Positions 1-14,600 of a stretch of DNA of 64,000 nucleotides are shown here, piece after piece. Numbering within the stretch: position 1 is the stretch's first letter; each line of letters begins with the position of its first letter. Source of the stretch: Sclerotinia nivalis. Its lineage: Eukaryota; Ascomycota; Leotiomycetes; Helotiales; Sclerotiniaceae. Below the pieces are notes generated by a model. It did no database searches. It was not told the DNA's origin and worked only from the letters and a program-made list of their open reading frames with translations. The DNA lies in contig JAPEIS010000009.1 in assembly GCA_029531795.1 (NCBI GenBank), positions 1,550,001-1,614,000 of the forward strand, written 5' to 3'. A program made the position numbers and the translations under genes.

Positions 1-3000
1 ATTTTTGGAATCCTCATGGACAAATGGGGAAATTTTTCGTTTTAGGTTCATTTTTAGAATGGAAGGTTAGGAAGGTGTTGTTGATGTTCATGATGTTATG
101 TTACATTTAGGGGAGGATCTTCGGGATTGGTGGTAGGGGGTGGATGGAAGCCCCACCATAGCCCTCGGCGGAATACAGATGGAATTTTGGAATTGGGAGG
201 GTTTGTATGTAGAAAATTACCTATGGAAAGTTTGGGGAATTACGATTAGATGATTCTATCTCGTGGTTCCTGCGTGGTTAGCCTGTACATTCAGGATGTT
301 CTAAAGTCGTTCACATAATGTATGAGTAGAGGCTGAACATTCCACAAGGAGTCTGTCTCCCCTAAGGCAGATTTTTAGTATCGAAGTATCGAGTTCGAGT
401 ATCTAGGCCGATCGAGGCAGAAGAAGAGACAGGGGAATTCGTTATTGCATCATTAGCATATGATCATCAGGCCTATTCTCGACCTCACGAGGAACATGTC
501 GATCGCCAGGGCCGATATCACTCTGAAAAGAACAACATGGAAGAAACCCAGATGCATCGTTGATAAATATAGACTTTTTCATTATTCTAAAACGATGATA
601 TATGCATGGCAAGAAGGGTTTTTTACGTACAATTACTTTGTACAGAATCATCTACACAAGGGCAAGAGTAGTATTGCATCGAATCGCGTGCAAAGGGTGC
701 ATTGGTATCTCTCCCACACAATGACATACAACCTCGAAATGGACCAGAAACTTTCCCCCCCACGACCATTTACTGAAATCGTTCTACTTGCTAATCGGTT
801 ACGTTTGAAAAACCTCAGGGATCTAAGCGCTGTCGCAGGAATGAATATTCATCCGGCTGTAGGCCGTTTTCAACCTATGGGATTTATTTGGGACGAACTT
901 ACAAGGGTGAGGACTCCAGTCATGACAGCTAGGGTATGGTGCTAGGTTAGAACAGGGCAGTTTTTCGGGGGATACAGGCAGACGAGACGATCTCTCGTGG
1001 TACTTTACTTAGAAGACGAGGTGTGGTTGTTGAAACGAGACCTAAGGTGTGAGGGAGGGCTTTTGATATTCCCATAAAGGGATTAGAGGATAAGCAGATG
1101 AGATGAGCCTCTAAATGTTGGATTTGAATTTAGGAATACGGCATCTACCGTCCAGTTCCTATGGGCCGGGCATGATCATTATCTATTAATATTAAAGTGG
1201 GAAAATTGCATTTCGCAACAACAGCCTCTTTTTCTAATAGAGTGAGCCTCAGCGAGGTCCGGCCATTAAAGTTAAATGTATCCATCCGGTCCCAAAAAGA
1301 TCTACATGCCCTGTTAGCCTAGGCCACAAGCTCGCACGGTCGATAATTAGATTGGCAGGCTAGAAAGTGGGACTATGAAACTCGGTTGTGGTCTTGCACT
1401 TCTAACTGGATAACAAGTACGAACATACGGACCAACTTACCAAGTAATTGGGAGGGAGGGAAAGAAGATGAGTGTCATCCCATCATATGAATGAAGGGGA
1501 TCAGGAGGGGAGTAGATGTAGAGACAACTAGCTCCTTGATGCGGCGACAATCTTTCCAAAAGGAGTAGACGGAGTGAAGGACTGAGGAGCCGGATCGAAA
1601 TATTCGAGATAATTAAGACTGTTCAGCCAAGGTCTCGACAATATTTTGATGGTTGTAAGATTACCTACAAGGCTAAGCCTTCCGATGCACTGATCAACAC
1701 CCACAAATTGACCTAAACAAGCTGTTCAATCAACCCTTCAATTCAACGGGTACCTTTACTGTGTGGTTGGGAGACACAAACAACTGAGAGTCATGCCCGG
1801 TACCATGTTACCTACAAAATACAAAAGTGGCTCGAGTGGCCTCATATTTCAATGACTTTGGTTACAGCTAAACCAGAAATGGAAGATCTAATGCTGCTTC
1901 AACTCTTGATATTGACAAACATTTTTATATTATACTAATCCTCTAATCCTATAAAGGACAAAGACAAGGAGAGACAACCTGTTTCCAAAAAATGTATGGT
2001 GATGCTTCCTACATCTGCAGGCAGCCGAATCTATGACTCGTTATATGATAAAAATATCAACCTTGATGTCGACTCGACTTCCCAAGAATAACAACGGAAG
2101 CAAAAGCAAGCAGGAAAGCAAAACGTAACGCAACGTCCTGTAGCCTGACATGATAGACCTATCTAATAGAGCATTATTTTCATGCTGTAAGATTTGGATC
2201 CATCATTATTTTTTTTCATATGACCAGAATTATCTGCGGGTCTAAACGTCTAGCCCACTCGTAGATGCATTCAATACAGTACCGTACAGCCCTGAAGCCT
2301 CAATAGTAACTGTTGTTAATTATCTGAGCAACAGTGTTCTTCTTACTGGCCTATTCCGACAGCTGTTTCCTCTAAGCTTTCTAACGTTGCTACTAACTAC
2401 TCGAGGCTGTGCGCGCGCCTTTTCTATCATCATATCATCATTCGATATTTGATTGGGGATGTCTTGAGTGGCTGGTTGAAGAGCAGGATTTGTCTGATTT
2501 GAATTCCCAAACAGCGGGTAAATTTGATTTCTTTTTAACGCGTCAAACGATACCACCTAACTGCCTAGTAGGTGGATATTGGGTAGGGAGTAATGGAAGC
2601 GGATAGTGGGGAAGCAAAAGAAATTATAAGCTTTCCAACGTTAAAACGGTCACTAATCGGTATAATCAGTAGTGTCAATTTAGTTTTTTCAGCGCGTTTG
2701 CTAATACAGTCATCCAACATGTTTGACCCCTAAAAGATGATTCCAACATCTAATCACTACCAGACCCAATGTTACTTGTTCATTTGTTCGATGAATCTCG
2801 AAATACTGGGATCAAAACATAACATACAAGGCCGAGCTCATCTAACAACATACTATTTCGACAGGGCCACCATGTTATCTTTGATCCACACAACGTTCCG
2901 GTACGATCATACACTTAGGATATGAGAGATATCTATGACCGACTCTTGAAATGCCTCGTATCAAATGGTCCAAGATATCCCGATATCTGAGAATATCCCT

Positions 3001-4159
3001 AATTCAGTCAGCGACCTCAGCACCCTAAAACGAGATCGAATTACGAGATGCCCTAAAAAAGATACTCATGTCAAGGCTAGCCCCATCAATCTCAGATGTA
3101 TCTGACAACAATGACAAGGCTTAGTCTTTTACTCTGTACTCTATCCTAGGACCCCCAAGGAAATAGACCCCTGAGCCTGTTCTAAAACGTCAGGTTTAGC
3201 AAATTTGAAGTGTTGTCCCGCAGATTGTCTGTTGGAATACCATAATCGTTCAATCGGGTGCATTTCACCTGTTCAGCTACTGCTTCTTACTACCTTTTAG
3301 ATTGTCAGCTTTTCTAAATGAGGAATTGAAAAATTATACGGTCATTCTGATTATGTTAACTGACATCCTATCTGACCCATACAATAACAATACCTCTCCA
3401 CTCGCTCTTCCCCATATCACTTTTTACCCTTAACCTAATTTATTTATTCGCTTGCCGTTATAACGCATGAGAATTAGCATAATATCCTTGCTTACGGGTA
3501 CTTTTGTTACCTTTACGTCGGATCTCGACCTGTGCGTCTCCTGCAGTTGCTTATACGACAGGGGTACTACCGATTTGAGCCTTCCATGGGGCTCGCCCCC
3601 TGCTTTGTCTTCTAGCTAGGTATGTGTGCCAACCTAGACTGCCGCAACCCTAGTAAGTAACAGGATTTCATTAAACCCGTTATGTTTACATATCTTTATT
3701 TGAAAAGAACGACAACCCTTGGATATCTGCCTTGCAATACTTAGATGCTCGTGGTCTTCCTTTCTCTTCCTCGAAAGAACAAGAAGTATACAGCTCATCT
3801 ACCACACTACATCCTTCAATATTCCTAGTACTTAAACATCAGCTATTCTTGTAGCTTCATACCACATCTTCAACCTTCTCCTCCTGTGGGATATCATTCA
3901 TACAGCTCCCGGTTCCTTCAGGTTTACTTTCGCCACGGTCCAAGTCCTCATTCTCCACAGTCATCACCTCAGATTCTGTATGAAATATCACATCACATTT
4001 CAGGGATTTTTATTACATATCTCCAAGCCGTGATCTGCCAGTACCTGGTACTATAAGCCATCACTCGAGTCACATTTCTAGCCCCCAACCGTCACAAGTT
4101 ATTTGTTCCTTCCATCACCTTTGTACTCCTGATCTTTCTTCTCTATTCTTATAAACAAC
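1..4159. other. Region without a supported gene, upstream of the zinc-finger gene
   Basis: No open frame here has recognisable protein sequence, and I see no RNA gene. The longest frame (460–945, +, 161 codons) has no known motif and no clear exon partners. The last 700 bases (about 3,420–4,159) are pyrimidine-rich, as in the promoters and leaders of many ascomycete genes. They probably hold the promoter and 5' leader of the transcription factor that starts at 4,160. Confidence 0.6.
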
Positions 4160-5610
4160 ATGGAGTTAACCCCTCAATCCACTCGTTCCCCAACGCCGCC
4201 TTTCACTTTCTCAGGCAACTCACAGCCACTCTTTGAATATCCTTCACCTGCTCAAAGTGACTCAAGGTACATATCGACGGATTCCATTCAAGGCTTGGGA
4301 CTCTATTCTTGCTCTATGTCAGGATCTCCTCCAGCAATGGAGCATCAGGATGCTAGCTTGGAGTCAGGAGACCCATCATCTGTAACCTCCAACAACTGGG
4401 CAGATACCACTTTACAAAGCCATGACACGCCTAGATCATCCAGGTCAACGCCTAATATCCTCTCCGCGGAGTATGATCCCTTTGCCTCGTATAATCCGGC
4501 AGTATCAGCTCCTTTCGCTACTAATATATATACCACTTCCCAAACTGCCGAAACGTCTATTCTTCCAGCTTCTCCACTCCAGTCCGGTAACAACTCTCAT
4601 CGCTCTTCACTCTCTTCTGCTCCACCTTCAGAGATCTTTACTCAAGCTGGATCGATACATTCCTATACTCCACGCATCAAGATGGAAGACCATTCAGAAT
4701 ATGCTCCAAATAGTGACTCTTTCACATTAGGCTCCCCTCACAATGGCCAGCATCCATTTGTTGGTGCAGTGACTACCTACCCAGGGACTCTCGAAACATC
4801 TTACTACGACCAATCCCCGTGGGCACAAAAGGTCGAATACACCTCTACTGATTTACCACCATTCTCCGCTCTCCCAATTCCAACTTACGAGAGACGATCC
4901 GAAAGTCAGGATAGATCATCGTCACAGGATCTTCGGCGTCCAAGCGTAGTAGCACGGACGAGGGGACCTCGAAAGCTCACCACCAAGGAAGATGCAAATT
5001 TCCAGTGCCGTGTTAAGGGATGTGGAAAGCTCTTTGGCCGTAGCTACAATTACAAGTCTCACATGGAAACTCATGATGCGGATCGAGAGTATCCTTTTCC
5101 ATGTCCTGTGGATAACTGCACCAAGAAATTTGTCCGAAAGACAGACCTCCAGCGTCACAACCAGAGTGTTCACATGAAGCAACGAAATTATAAATGTGAC
5201 TATTGCAGCAAATTATTTGCAAGGAAAGACACACTTAGAAGGTGCGCCCCCATATCACCCTATAATTTTACTATTAGACTCAAGCTAACAACTACAACAG
5301 ACATATGGAAGATGGTTGTTCCAAACGCTTCGACATCGAAACCGTCGATTTCAGACCTCAAAACTACGCCATGGACAACAACCCAACGAACACACTAAAG
5401 CTAGTACTCCCACCTCACCCAGACCAAATGGGGCGAACTCCATCTTACATTCAAAACTCCCACTATTCGCCACCCCCACACCCCGGAAGCTCCGTTCATG
5501 CGCATCACGACGCTATGGTTAGTCCTCTCACATCAGCCTCGTCAGGGGCTCAATACCTCATGACGACAAGCTCGGAACATCACAATCAAGAGCCTGTGTG
5601 GAGCAGTTAA
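4160..5610 (+). CDS. C2H2-type zinc-finger transcription factor
   Basis: Probable nuclear DNA-binding regulator. Exons are 4160–5241 and 5301–5610, with a 59-base intron (GTGCGC…ACAG). The product is 463 residues. Residues 1–270 are rich in Ser, Pro, Thr and Gln, typical of a disordered activation region. Three fingers follow: C283-x4-C288-x12-H301-x3-H305; C315-x4-C320-x12-H333-x4-H338; and C346-x2-C349-x12-H362-x4-C367. The third is therefore C2HC. The intron splits the Arg codon just before H362, so without splicing the third finger is lost and a false stop follows. The C-terminal ~95 residues are Pro/Ser/His-rich. The start is the first ATG of the frame, after a pyrimidine-rich leader. 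I do not recognise the named orthologue. The gene stands alone, with about 4 kb upstream and 9.5 kb downstream lacking genes, which would suit extensive regulatory DNA. Confidence 0.88.
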
Positions 5611-8600
5611 TAGATTTTGCTGCTACTTTTTTTTGGGAGGGCGCAGGAGGAGATTTGAGAGGATAATCGCGGCGAGAAAGATACCATTGGCATAGAGGTT
5701 TCCGGGTTTGATTTGAGGGTGTTGCAATCATTTCTATTTTCATCATACACATCATATTGGAAGAATTACGAAAAGCGATCTATAATTTTTTGATGGTTCA
5801 GCGCTTCGATTTAGATTCATCAATCACCTCCTCATCAATCATGAATTTATTCCAGAAAAAAATCGACGTGCATACGCATCCCTATCAACTCTGTCAGATG
5901 TCAGCACGCAGGTCTCGGTATCGTGTCATATCATCGTATCACCTTTCACTAAAAAAAAAAGTGCTTCCGGCTCAAATCCACACAATTACATGTCTACATA
6001 CGTCAAACGTTGGTAGAATTGGGGAACCGCTGACGGCTCCACAACCAAATGTATGTATGATATGATGCACGACCGCACGAATTCGACTGCAAGATTGGGA
6101 GATGATGCTGAGCGCTCGTTCCCGCGTCCATAGGGAAGTGCGGATGCGATGCTACCCCGCCTTGCATTGCATCGGCCCAACTGTTCTTATTTTCCCTTCC
6201 TAGACTTTCTGAAATCTTACTTGCCTGGTTGTATTGTTGCTTTTACGTTGTGTTTGTACTCGGTGTCATACTTTTGGATTTTGCAATTTTTTCTTGCTTT
6301 GCGATTTGCGATGGTTTGGCTAAACCTCGGTCGCTTCAATGTCAATCAATTATCTATCTACCACATGTACCTTTACAAACAGTTGGGAAATTTTCTTGGG
6401 AGTGGTATCTCGATTAATTGATGGATCAATCGGTATTACTGTTTGATTCTTACTTTCTGTCCCTTCTTAGGCGATTCTGCTTTATAATTTCTTGATTTTT
6501 TTGTTTATTGTTTTATATTTCCTTGAACGTACGAATACCCTTTTCTTCGCGCTTTAATGCCTCTGTCAGCGGGATACAACATCACGCAAACGGTCGATCG
6601 GCACTGGGAAGGAAGGGCTTGGTAAGATAGATGGATGAAAAAGGACTTGTACTTGGGCTTGGGCTTTGGCAGGCAAGTTCAAGCATTTTGGAATATGCGC
6701 GATGGATGGATTCTCGAAAACGAAATGAACTTTGAACGGCACACTGGTAAATATGGGATTTGGGCTACTGGGATAGGATGGGAAGGGAAGGCATAAATTC
6801 TGGATTTCTTCAATTTTGATATCAAATCTCTACTTTATTTTCCTTTGATGTATGTATGAATGAATCAGATGAGTTATGCGATGCACTGAACTGCACTGCA
6901 CTGCAGAGAGAATGTCTATTTTCCCATCTTGTTTACTTAAAAGTTTGGTGAAGGAGAAGGATATTTACAAGCGAGTGAAACTGGGGCTCTTTCATCGTTG
7001 GCTGGATGGCCGAATTAAAATTTGGGAATTGCCAATTACACAGATGAGATAGATGAGATAACATAAATTGGATTACGTTTGAAATTCACACCTGAAATGG
7101 ATCATTTGCCTTACCTGAACAACCTTTAAGGATTTTCTTTTGCCTTGTTTAACTCACTTGACCGATCTTTTTGTATTGACACTGTATGCATACTCCTTTC
7201 AGCTATTTCTCCGAAATCTCTCGATATCATTGGGTAGCTCGCGAAATCCCGATTGGGAATGGTGTCAGATATATGAAATTTAATCATTCACATGATGGGA
7301 TTATGGATTGGTAAGAACCTTGGAATGATTAGAAGGAAGTGAATGGGGATGTAAAATAGCTCATTGGCTACTCAAGACATAATTAATCATTGCTGCTTAG
7401 AATATGTGATTAAGGCGGCAGGTACGAGATGAGGCCAATGCTGTTCGATATGACGGCGCTAGTGGGGATGAAATGGCATAAATGAATATGAATAGGTCAT
7501 TAATGTATGAATGGTAGCATTGGTAGCATTGGTGGGATGAAGATGCGAGTAAGAAAGGTGATGTCTTTGTACGCGAGAATGACAGGGGCAGTAGCCGGGG
7601 ATTAGTATCCGGGGAGTAGAGATATGACTTGATGAGCTCAGAAATAGAATCAAATTACTAGAAAGGAATTATTTGGGGGTGACTAAAGCAGATGGAGAAG
7701 GTAAAAAGAGGGAGTCAGTGTAGATCCCCTTCTCCTTCTGGTAGAATCATACGTTTTCTATTAATTTGATGGATGCTTGCAAGGTATTGACTAAAAATCT
7801 ACTATCAATCCCGTTGGAATGGATCGGTCATCTATTGGCTAGAAGTCCGAGCTGTTGGTTCGTGTAAAGCTGGGTCTTCTAACCCCGCAAGGGTATTTGG
7901 AATTTTGGGCCTTCTGACCAATAACCGCAATGAAAACCGGTCCGGACGAAAAATGGGAGTAGATGGGTATTCCGGGCAGGGGAGAATCCCGATTCTTAAC
8001 CGCGCGCATTTTATCCTATGATATTGATGTATGTGTTGTCTCTCAATTTGTTGTTGGTTCTAGTGCTGGCCGTCGGCATGGTTAGTTCGGCTGATGTTGC
8101 TAATCTTTGACAGATTGGGATGAGCTTGATATGGGGGCTCCGGCCGAATTCTCGTCACGATAAATGAGGCTAATAGTAAAAACCAAGGAGTGAGATTTTG
8201 AACCAGGATAGCTCAAAATTTATGCACGAGGAAACAACCGAAGTCATAACAATCATGACCCATGAATGTCATACATGCATATGCAACCGTAACATCCTGG
8301 CCCCGTTTCTAGCCTGTCATGCTCGTGGCAACGCTGTCCGATATCCTGTTTAATAAGATGGTAGTGTACTTCGCTTGAACACTTTCAAAAATGGTGTACG
8401 CCGAGTACTGTGAACAACGCCCTCTTTGTCCTATCCTTGATCGAAGGTTTCAGAAGCTTTTGAAACAAACGAGCTTGAGGGCTGAAATTATATTATATAA
8501 GCCGACAACCCAAGCAGCCATCAAGCCTAGGTGGATATCTTCGCAACGGATGGCACGGCAGTGGTTAAGCCCCTAACGGCGGCTACATTTAAGAGCATTT

Positions 8601-11600
8601 CGCCTAGTAGATTTTAATCTTACAATAGACGCTTTGATCTTCCTAAGGAGATCGTCGTTGGTACCTGCTGTTAAGCTTGTCTGAGCTTGTTTTCTTCCTT
8701 TCGAAGTTAAGGATAATGCCGGAAATGATATTCCTGGTGTTCTGGATGATAGTGGAGAATCGAGGGATTAATGGATTAATGGAATATCTCGCGATTGATA
8801 GTGGCAAGCATGAAAATATGGGGAACAATGAACGAGGGACAGACAGGCTCTGATCATTCAAACGAGGATGAGGATTACGTACCTAGATCATCAAAAAGAA
8901 TTAGATTTAATTGGCCGTACCAGTGTCCACTCGATATTTTCCACCTGTTTCTTCTCCACCTAACAGCAAGTGGTTGGGTTAGTCATATACGAGGGCCCTG
9001 CAAAGTGTAGTGCTGTGGTGATGCTCTTTCAGTAACTCCTTATTGATAGGTGCTGGGTGCTGCAAGAATACCCAGTATCTCTGTGTATAAATTTGGCATC
9101 AAATAGGTTGATAATTCTGAATCCATGGTCATTATCTTGGTCGACTGCATAAGAACCTATCAACAAGCAATTATCCGGATGAGTTTTCTTGCTATCATGT
9201 CATATTTCCCGGTCATCATTCAAAATAGAAGGTGTATGTGCTTGAAATGTAAAGATGTATATAAGAAATGAGAAAGCAACTGTGATTCTTACTGAATATC
9301 GGAGTAATCGTTCCCCGACGCTAATAAGAAACGGGTAAACATCACCCAACTTGGTATTATCTCCGTGTCACTACTACTTTACACCTTGTCTCACTCCAAA
9401 ACATTACATTACTTGAATTTACTTCTATTCTTATACCAAATTAACACTTACCACTTACCAACTTACCATTGTTCGATTATCTAGTTCTTACTATCGGACA
9501 AATTCTATTGTGTATCGGTTGTTGACATGTTGTAAAAACATCGCCGGATGGCCTCTCGTTGGTCAGGTCTCCGAACTACAATGTAAGTAAGCAATCTTGT
9601 TTGTGTGCGAGAGTCTGAACACTCTCACATGCTGGCACAAGACCACGGTAGAATCTGAAAAGGCTCATACATTTTGCTATAAGACAACGGCAGTTGTCTA
9701 ATTCGTACAGCAACCATAGCTATGATCAGAGGCTGACTGGCGGGGCCTCATCTCATGTCATCTCATCTCATCTAGAATGCGGACTAGATTTCTACGATCC
9801 ATGATCCAAGCCAACAGCCCCATATTCATCTGACTGCCCCCAACTTGATCAATCACCAGCCTTACATGATCCATAATACTGTAAATGTATTCTACACAAT
9901 CGAGCAGACTGGGCCACAACATTACACTCAAGGTTGAATGTTAGGACACGGCCGCGCGAGCTACAGAAATGTCTTCAGAGATGGATATCATTTGATATTC
10001 GCATAGCCCCTAGAAAGTCAATTTCCCCCCCCTGTTGAGTTGTTATACATGTGGCTACTTGGGTATTTACGGATAGTAAAAATTGTTAAAACACGTTGTA
10101 AGAAACGTGGGTGACAGGCCCTTATGATGCTATAAGGCTGCAAGGGTTAGACACCTGTTTAGCCTCCTGGTAGGAACAACGATCCACCAAAATTGGCCGA
10201 CTTTCACCCCCAATCGTACCTATCACACCTCTCACCCTTCAATAATCATTGATCCCTTCAAGCATCCCTTCTTCCACTTAATTGACATCAAGCGATAATC
10301 ACCAAAGCTGCCTTGGCTTGTTTTAGTCACATTGTATAGCATTTCCGGATGGACTACCTGGAAGACCTTTCCTCGTTCATCACAAGATGATAGCTATTTT
10401 TATCACTGAGCTCTTTATCCGAAACCTGCAGTCTCATCGCTCCGTACCCCTAACATGGTTTCCGATGTTGAATCCCTTTCTAGTTCTTCAACCAGTGTGT
10501 GTTTCTGATCGGAGCCAGTTAAGGCGGCGTAGAACTCTAAGACTATTTCCACCAAAGATCTCATAGCATCGACCCGTTCCGCGAGGCACAGTCTGCACAT
10601 AAAATCTATGGCCTGCCTCCACACCACATGCGGTCCTAGTGATTGCGCATCTTCAGCGCTTAGCAAATCCTTCCAAGTGGAGCATCGCGGCAAGTCATAC
10701 AAGATCTTCACGCATTATGCAGTGGGTCGAACGTTTGCTTACATCCTTAATCGTATATGTCAGTATTCATATACACCCCCCTCCTCTTACTCCGGGGAGT
10801 TTCCAAATGCCAAGTGAAAATTATTATTTTCAAAAAGTTTTTCGCACCCCCAAAGATTTCCCTATCGAACATATCAACAAAAGGTGCCTTGCAATCCACT
10901 TTTCCAAGAAATCCTTTGCCCAATAGGAGCCTGGCTTCGATACTCTGCCTCTTTGGTTCTTCAAGGACTATCTGCACTCAAGGGAAGTTTCAGCCCTTGC
11001 TCATCTTGGAGTCATCAGCAGGGCTGTAACCCAAATTTGGGCCTTAGATATTACTGTTCCTGACAAATAAAGCCAAAATTTTCGGCTTATTTCCTATTTT
11101 GTCTTCCGAACTTAGTCCAATCCAACGCAGGACCGAGGCGAGATTCTGTGCAACTACCTTTCAAGGAATCGGCCTTCAATACAAGTTTGCTTTTGGCTCG
11201 AGTGATCTGCTACTTAGTGGCAGACATGGCACTGTCATGAGTTTGTGGCCGCCACGAGTACATTCAAGGTCGTTTATACAACCAATAAGAGGTTGGATAA
11301 AATAATTATTGGTTGTCTCGAGTGTCCCCAGCCTAGACCCTCCTTATCCCCCGAACATGCAGGAATCGAATCCTTGTGCTCATATGACCAGAGTGGCTTT
11401 TCGCGACTCGTTACGTGCTTCCCCATTTCAAACGTTTAACGGCCTTACGTCTGCGGCCTGTGAACCAGTCATTCACATGTCCTCTGGATTTACCTCAAAG
11501 CTGGTGCCCCGTGATGTGCGATACTATTTGTCAGGACCCTGTAAACATCCATCACTGTGCTGAAGCTGGACTTCGTCAAATTCACAAATTGCCCCATTAA

Positions 11601-14600
11601 GATGACCGCCACCGGTGAGTTAAGTTGATGGGTTAATAGTCGCCGAGAGAAAGACAAGGAAAAAATTCCGAGTCACGTCGTCGCATCCAACAACATTCGT
11701 ATATCGCTCACAAGATAATAAAAACAATCAGCGAATACATGTATAGTGTGATGCATTTACCACATGCCTAACAAAACCATGTTTTCCAACTCAACCATCA
11801 GCAACGACGTTTATAGTCACAAGATGGTAGAGGACAAAATCCGGATGACACCCGACTCGCAACATGAGCACGTTCGCATTCTTTCGAAAGCGGAATGGAT
11901 GCATTTTCACATGGCTTAAAAGCATGTCCATGCATAGAGTATCCTGTTGTCTCGCATCCAGGCTTCCAACAATAGAGCTAGATTATCTGTTGTTTGCCGG
12001 GGAAGCACCGGAATTACCCCAGGCTATTGTTGAAGCTTTTTCCTTCTTGAAAAAGCGGCAACACGTATGTGTCTTGGTGCCACTTGGTGATTTACAGGTT
12101 ATCAGAATTTCCTTGTCCGAGAACAGGCAGTGAGATGCCGATGTAGGCATCAATCCATGAAACCCCCTTTCTCCCGCCCCAACCCCGTTTTTGTTTTAAG
12201 TAACTATTCTATACATGCCGGAGAATTGTCGCTATACGATATGCATTCATGAAGAAATCAATTAGCATGTAAGTATTTCGTAGCGCAAGGTAGCGAATCC
12301 TACATTAAAAGAATAATTATCTAAAATTATAATCTTCGCTTCCATGAACTTGGTCGGCGCTATGCAGTGCTGCGAGGTACAAATGATACGCTTACTTCTG
12401 CATCCTTCAGCAAAGCTAGATACTGCATTGGAACCCAGGATTCTTCTAGACTCCTGTATGGTAAAATGACAGGGGCACAGCGTGGGAGCATCAGCACCTT
12501 GTTTATAGGTGCTATAAAAAAAAGTGTTGATTAGGCATCTCGCTTTTAACTCGGAATTTATAGGCTCGCAGGAGCCCGGTTCCAGATCCTTGGTCGGCGA
12601 AGGACATTGACCTGAAGTTTGGTCGTTTTGCGGTTATTTCGGTCAGTAACTATGTCATATCGTCGAAAGTTGGATATCCTTGTAACAGGCCGTTTGTGTT
12701 GCCTAAACTGCGATAGCGAAGCAAGCGTGATCGGAGGGGTTAACGGGAGTTTGACCTTCTGCATAGTTGTCTGAAGCCATCAGTGCTCGTGTAGAATGTG
12801 CAGTTTCACACAATGACTTCTGGGCATGGTATCTTATTAGCTCGCAGACATGATGAAGGTTACTGTGCCCCGACGAACCAGGCTGAAGAAGGTTCATGAC
12901 TGGGAGAATGATGCTAGGCTTCCATGATTGAAGGAAAACTGGCAACATCTTCGTATGATCATTTAGATTGTGGAATCTGTCAAGCAGTACATACGAATCT
13001 TTGGCTTTCTATGTGATTACCTCAAGCCCCTATCTTCTTTGTACTCATGCTCAATTGCGGCGCCTTGACCACGTACAGGGTAGAACTACTTGATGCCTAC
13101 GTGAAGCGTAACTGCCCCGGTCATCTTGTCAGAATGCTTTCGACGTGCGAGTAATGCTAGTAGTGCAATATTTATCTCCTTTAGGTAATGAGCTGGCTAA
13201 TAGCAACTACAATATATACTCGAGGGGAATGTTCCATGCATGGGACCTGAATAGCACAATGATGACTTTGGTTGAGCATCACTAGGGGATGGAGGACGGT
13301 TTATGGTTCCGTACACTGTGTAGGTTGTGGGAAGATATCTAAAGATGCAAAGAGGTCTTGAAGGCCAACAGACTTCGAGGAAGGGATGCGCAATGTTTGC
13401 GCAGGAAAATGAGTATGTACAGAGTATCCCAATAATAGCAAGACTTCTGCACATTACTACACTATTCAATTTCGTGATCTAGGGCTGACATAATTCTACG
13501 TCTTGCCATTCTATTTCGCCAGACTCTTCAGATATCCAACCAACATTTGTATTCCCAAAACATAAACATCTAATTGCTCCTCACTCCTCACCCCTCACCT
13601 GTTCCACGGAGACAAAGTCCCATTTATTTACTATCTACCAGTAGTTCGCAATTCTCTTCTAAATCACAATGAAATAGTGCTCAGTAATTTGTATTTTTCA
13701 TATGTAAACCCGACGCGCTTGATACGTTTGGGTTCGCCAGGAGGTTCCAGTTTAAGCAGAAATATTCTCCCAGCAGTGCCGTCAGCCGCCAAATCCCGAG
13801 TCATGTCACCGGGTTTTGTTGCGATATATAAGTGGTAATGCTGATGATGTTATGATAGTGATGGCGAGGTTTTTGATGAAGGTGGTGGTGATTGAGGATA
13901 TGATGAGACATCATTGCCATCAATGGCAGAATGAGCCTTGTCCGTCTTCTTAATAATGACCTTCGGGCTTGCTCGACATAACTACCAAATCGGCACCCTC
14001 CTTTCAGATTACCTCTGTGCCAAACTAAGCAAAAGGAGGTATAGTCTTTGAATCACCAAGGTAGTCTAACAAGTTGTGAGCAATCTTGCGAAGCTTTTGG
14101 ATGGAAATGTAGGAAAATTTGAAAGAAGTATGAGAATATCATCCCAGAAGATATTTCATAAGCTGAAAGTGTCTTAATGAATGATGGTTAGACTTTTGGT
14201 TAATTCGATACATTAGGAAGTAAAGAACACCCATATAAAGATTTCAGGGAGCAATATCAGCAAATGCACATTACCCTATACCTATTCTTCTCCACCTGCA
14301 TCCCCGCTCGTTCTTTGCTATCAATGCAGATATTTTCAGCCCTTAGAATTCTCATCCAGTACCCGCGATTAAGCGGCCATCTCACTCACACCCACTCACT
14401 CATTGACTAATATACCCTTGAAGTAGTTGTTCCCAGATCCAACACGTGCCTTAACAACTCACTTTGCTAAGGAGAGGAGTCTATTACAGGCATGATTAGC
14501 TCACCAGGTCCATCGGAGCAAATTGGCTAGGGGAGGCACGTGTAAAAAAAAAGATATAGGTATCGTTGGTAGCTGTTGGAGAAGTTCTGGTTGTGTTCCT

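Noticed and set aside
460..945. 161-codon plus-strand frame
   Set aside because: No motif, no splice partner and a composition typical of chance frames; surrounding DNA shows no gene structure.
11361..11373. Possible tRNA T-arm (GGAATCGAATCC)
   Set aside because: The motif is a small palindrome with no acceptor, D-arm or anticodon arm around it.
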